This document shows, piece after piece, positions 61,668-64,000 of a stretch of DNA of 64,000 bases. Origin of the DNA: Arcanobacterium bovis (lineage in GTDB: Bacteria; Actinomycetota; Actinomycetes; Actinomycetales; Actinomycetaceae); the NCBI RefSeq assembly GCF_004331995.1, contig NZ_SJDT01000005.1, positions 1 to 64,000 on the forward strand. Reading direction: 5' to 3'. A program made the position numbers and the translations under genes. The notes below the pieces were generated by a model. It did no database searches. It was given only the letters and a program-made list of their open reading frames with translations, and had not been told where the DNA came from. Positions within the stretch are counted from its first letter, which is position 1. Every line of letters begins with the position of its first letter.

Positions 61668-63326
61668 ATGACTGAAAGTTTTGCTGCTCGCGATGCTTGG
61701 ACAGCAGCCACTGAGCTACTGAGATCAGCAGGAAAACTCTCAGATTCTCAAACAGCTTTTGTGCGTATGGCTCGACCTTTAGCTGCCGTTGATGATGTAT
61801 TCGTTATTGGAGTTGGATCTGATTTTGTCAAGGAATGGATCCTCCAGCACGTAGCGTCGTCAATGACTGAACAGCTCAACGCAATATTGGGTCGCGAAGT
61901 AAAGCTAATGATTTCAGTTGATCCTTCCTTGAGCGAGCAACAAGCACCAGCAAATACTGCGCCTACACAGCCGAACTGGACTCCTACGCAGGTAGAAGAG
62001 CATCATATTTCGGAAACTGAGCAATTTTCTCAACCTAATTATCCCCATATTTCGCAGCTGCCGGCGCAGACCTCTGATTACTCTCACCAAGAATTTGCCG
62101 GATCGGATTATCACAACGAATATCAACAATCCGAATACCCAGCTCACGAGGACTATTCCTCACATCAGCAACCCAGCCACACGACGTCGTACGTTGATCA
62201 TCGCCCTGAATATCAGTCACGCTTGGCAAAAAATCTGCCTCATATTCCTGACTCAAACTCAGTACAAACCCAAGCGCGATTGAATCCGCGATACACCTTT
62301 GAAACTTTTGTTACCGGCGAATCAAATCGCTTCGCTCACGCAACTGCATTGGCTGTGTCGGAGGCTCCTGGATCAACATACAATCCTCTGTTCCTCTATT
62401 CCGACTCCGGTATGGGCAAAACCCACTTGCTCCACGCGATTGGAAATTACACCGTTAAGCTCTATCCACATAAGAAAGTGCTCTATATTTCGTCGGAAGA
62501 GTTTACAAACGCTTTTATTAACGCGCTACGCGATCAAAAGATCCACACTTTCAAGGATCAGTTCCGTAACGTGGATATTTTGCTCATCGACGATATTCAA
62601 TTTATTTCGAACCGAGATTCCACTCTCGAAGAGTTCTTCCATACCTTCAATGCGCTGTCCAATGCCAATAAGCAGATTGTGATTACGTCCGACGTCGCTC
62701 CAAAACTGCTCACCGGATTCGAAGATCGAATGATTTCTCGCTTCGCCTCAGGTATTACAGCCAGCATTGATTTGCCGAACCTCGAAACTCGAATCGCTAT
62801 TTTGGAAAAGAAAGCTGCGGCAGAACAATTACACGTTCCACGTCCTGTTCTGGAATTTATTGCCTCGAAAATGACCACGAATGTGCGTGAAATGGAAGGT
62901 GCATTGCGTAGGATCACCGCCTATGCCGATCTTGCCCACAACCCAATTTCGCTTGATATGGCTGAACTTGTGCTCAAGGATATGATCTCTGATCCTGAGT
63001 CGGTACAAATCACCGCCGGGCTCGTGATGGCACAAACTGCAGCTTATTTTGATATTAGCCTTGATGAGCTTAAGTCTCAGACCCGCACCCGTTCATTAAC
63101 TACTCCACGCCATATTGCCATGTATCTATGCCGTGAAATGACGGATCTTTCACTACCTAAAATTGCTGAGAGTTTTGACCGGCGTGATCACACCACAGTT
63201 CTCAACGCTTTACGAAAAATTGAAAAAATGATGGCGGAAAAGCAACACATCTTTAATCAAGTCTCCGAATTGACTGCCAGAGTCAAACAATCGGCTAAAG
63301 AGCAGGCACAACAACGAAAAGAGTAG
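61668..63326 (+). CDS. dnaA: Chromosomal replication initiator DnaA
   Basis: A 552-residue initiator. Domain I is short (1-90), domain II (90-220) is a long linker rich in Gln/Ser/His/Tyr, and domain III AAA+ has Walker A SGMGKTHLL near 247 and IDDIQFI Walker B. Domain IV has the DnaA-box motif FDRRDHTTVLNALRK near 502. The ATG at 61668 has GGAG eight bases upstream; the reading from 61635 is an extension. Flanked by DnaA boxes on both sides. Highly confident. Confidence 0.98.
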   Translation: MTESFAARDAWTAATELLRSAGKLSDSQTAFVRMARPLAAVDDVFVIGVGSDFVKEWILQHVASSMTEQLNAILGREVKLMISVDPSLSEQQAPANTAPTQPNWTPTQVEEHHISETEQFSQPNYPHISQLPAQTSDYSHQEFAGSDYHNEYQQSEYPAHEDYSSHQQPSHTTSYVDHRPEYQSRLAKNLPHIPDSNSVQTQARLNPRYTFETFVTGESNRFAHATALAVSEAPGSTYNPLFLYSDSGMGKTHLLHAIGNYTVKLYPHKKVLYISSEEFTNAFINALRDQKIHTFKDQFRNVDILLIDDIQFISNRDSTLEEFFHTFNALSNANKQIVITSDVAPKLLTGFEDRMISRFASGITASIDLPNLETRIAILEKKAAAEQLHVPRPVLEFIASKMTTNVREMEGALRRITAYADLAHNPISLDMAELVLKDMISDPESVQITAGLVMAQTAAYFDISLDELKSQTRTRSLTTPRHIAMYLCREMTDLSLPKIAESFDRRDHTTVLNALRKIEKMMAEKQHIFNQVSELTARVKQSAKEQAQQRKE

Positions 63327-63525
63327 TTATCCACAAAAGATGCGAATATCTCTTTGAAAAGAATTGAAATTCTGTGGATAAATTTAAGTCTCTTGTGTAT
63401 ATTTTCCACAACAAAATGGTTCATCCACATTTTGATTCGATATGACCTAAAGTTCTAAACAAAAATATTCACGCCCAAAAGTGCGACGTATCAATACAAA
63501 AGGTAGTTATCCACAGAATCCACAA
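63327..63525. other. Replication origin (oriC) DnaA-box array
   Basis: Between dnaA and dnaN. Perfect TTATCCACA boxes lie at 63327-63335, 63507-63515 and, on the minus strand, 63373-63381. Near-matches lie at 63402, 63421 and 63516. AT-rich runs around 63361-63480 could unwind. The rest to 63765 is AT-rich with no gene. Confidence 0.85.
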
Positions 63526-63765
63526 TAGCTACTACAACTACTACAAATAAGTAAATGACAAATTCCGGATGGCAGCCGACTGCGGTGGAGGTTCAATCAT
63601 ATCTTTTCGAATGAAAAATGTGATGCCTAGATCCTAGATTTGGAAAATATTTTTTCTAGATACAAAGTGTCGATAAGAAGTTATGAACAAATGCGAAAGC
63701 AAGTATTGAAGAACGCGCAAACTCAAGTAGAGTTACACAGTAGTAATGAAGAAAGTAGGTAAGCA

Positions 63766-64000
63766 GTGAAATTCCAAGTCGAACGCGAGACTTTCACAGA
63801 AGCTGTAACGTGGGTAGCAAGAACAATCCCTAATCGTCCAGCGATTCCTGTGTTAGCAGGTCTAAAAATTGTTGCCTCCGAAGAAGGAAAAATTTCACTC
63901 GGGTCACGTGATTCTGATATCACGTCGCACATCGATATCGAAGGTGATATTCAGATTCCTGGTGAAATTCTCGTCAACGGAAAGCTATTAGCTGATATTT
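63766..64000 (+). CDS. dnaN: DNA polymerase III beta clamp, N-terminal part
   Basis: The gene runs past the window edge. GTG at 63766 has GTAGGTAA-type SD. The visible 78 residues start MKFQVERETFTEAVTWVART, continue IPNRPAIPVLAGLKI and GSRDSDITSHIDIEG, which match the first DnaN clamp domain. Standard gene after dnaA. Truncated at the right edge only by the window. Confidence 0.95.
   Translation, partial: MKFQVERETFTEAVTWVARTIPNRPAIPVLAGLKIVASEEGKISLGSRDSDITSHIDIEGDIQIPGEILVNGKLLADI

Noticed and set aside
1-64000. Prophage, transposon or integrated plasmid
   Set aside because: No integrase, transposase, att site or tRNA-linked integration was recognised; gene content and order are core-chromosomal.

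Overview
The window looks like the origin-proximal part of a chromosome from a moderate-GC, high-GC-Gram-positive (Actinobacteria) lineage. The right-hand part runs cca - NUDIX - secreted DUF6049-like protein - pseudokinase - trxB ... parB - parA - rsmG - jag - yidC - yidD - rnpA - rpmH - dnaA - oriC - dnaN, which is the order known from actinobacteria such as Mycobacterium. Moderate GC, many GTG/TTG starts, no-SD (apparently leaderless) genes and U-poor terminators fit the Actinomycetaceae (an Arcanobacterium/Trueperella-like organism). The family assignment is inference, not proven. No prophage, IS element, CRISPR array, rRNA or tRNA gene was recognised.

Layout. 0-0.8 kb: a toxin-antitoxin-like pair. 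1-12.4 kb: glutamate dehydrogenase gdhA, converging on dapF-dapL (lysine branch through LL-DAP aminotransferase), rlmC-HAD-tetR, an orphan protein, a DAACS carboxylate/amino-acid symporter, and a queuosine-precursor transporter with tgt. 12.4-27.4 kb: two uncharacterised family proteins, a BetP-like betaine transporter, a CYTH protein divergent from ilvA, a DsbA-like thiol oxidoreductase, an acyltransferase, prolyl aminopeptidase, DNA alkyl-transferase, an aldo/keto reductase, pyridoxine kinase plus HD protein, an NlpC/P60 endopeptidase and a lipoprotein. 27.6-34.8 kb: dnaB with a DnaA-box-like cluster upstream, a small membrane protein, a MATE pump, an MFS drug pump behind twin palindromic operators, and a 3-ketosteroid-dehydrogenase-like flavoprotein. 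35-40.6 kb: rpsF-ssb-rpsR-rplI, a class A PBP and an AI-2E-type permease. 40.7-54.8 kb: MFS, cca, NUDIX, DUF6049-like, pseudokinase, trxB, an aminotransferase, ddl and a large Old Yellow Enzyme/FAD reductase. 54.8-64 kb: parB/parA with three parS sites, rsmG, jag, yidC, yidD, rnpA, rpmH, dnaA, the origin and the start of dnaN.

The genes group into replication and segregation (dnaA, oriC, dnaN, dnaB, parAB/parS, ssb), envelope growth (PBP, ddl, pseudokinase, DUF6049-like, NlpC/P60, YidC/YidD), redox and cofactor metabolism (trxB, DsbA-like, pdxK, the OYE and KstD-like flavoenzymes) and export. The most interesting points are the pseudokinase-TM-discoidin-like protein without the MurJ flippase part at a locus that normally encodes it, the DnaA-box-like cluster upstream of dnaB, two steroid/enoate-type flavoenzymes, twin operators without a local repressor, and a set of probably leaderless genes.
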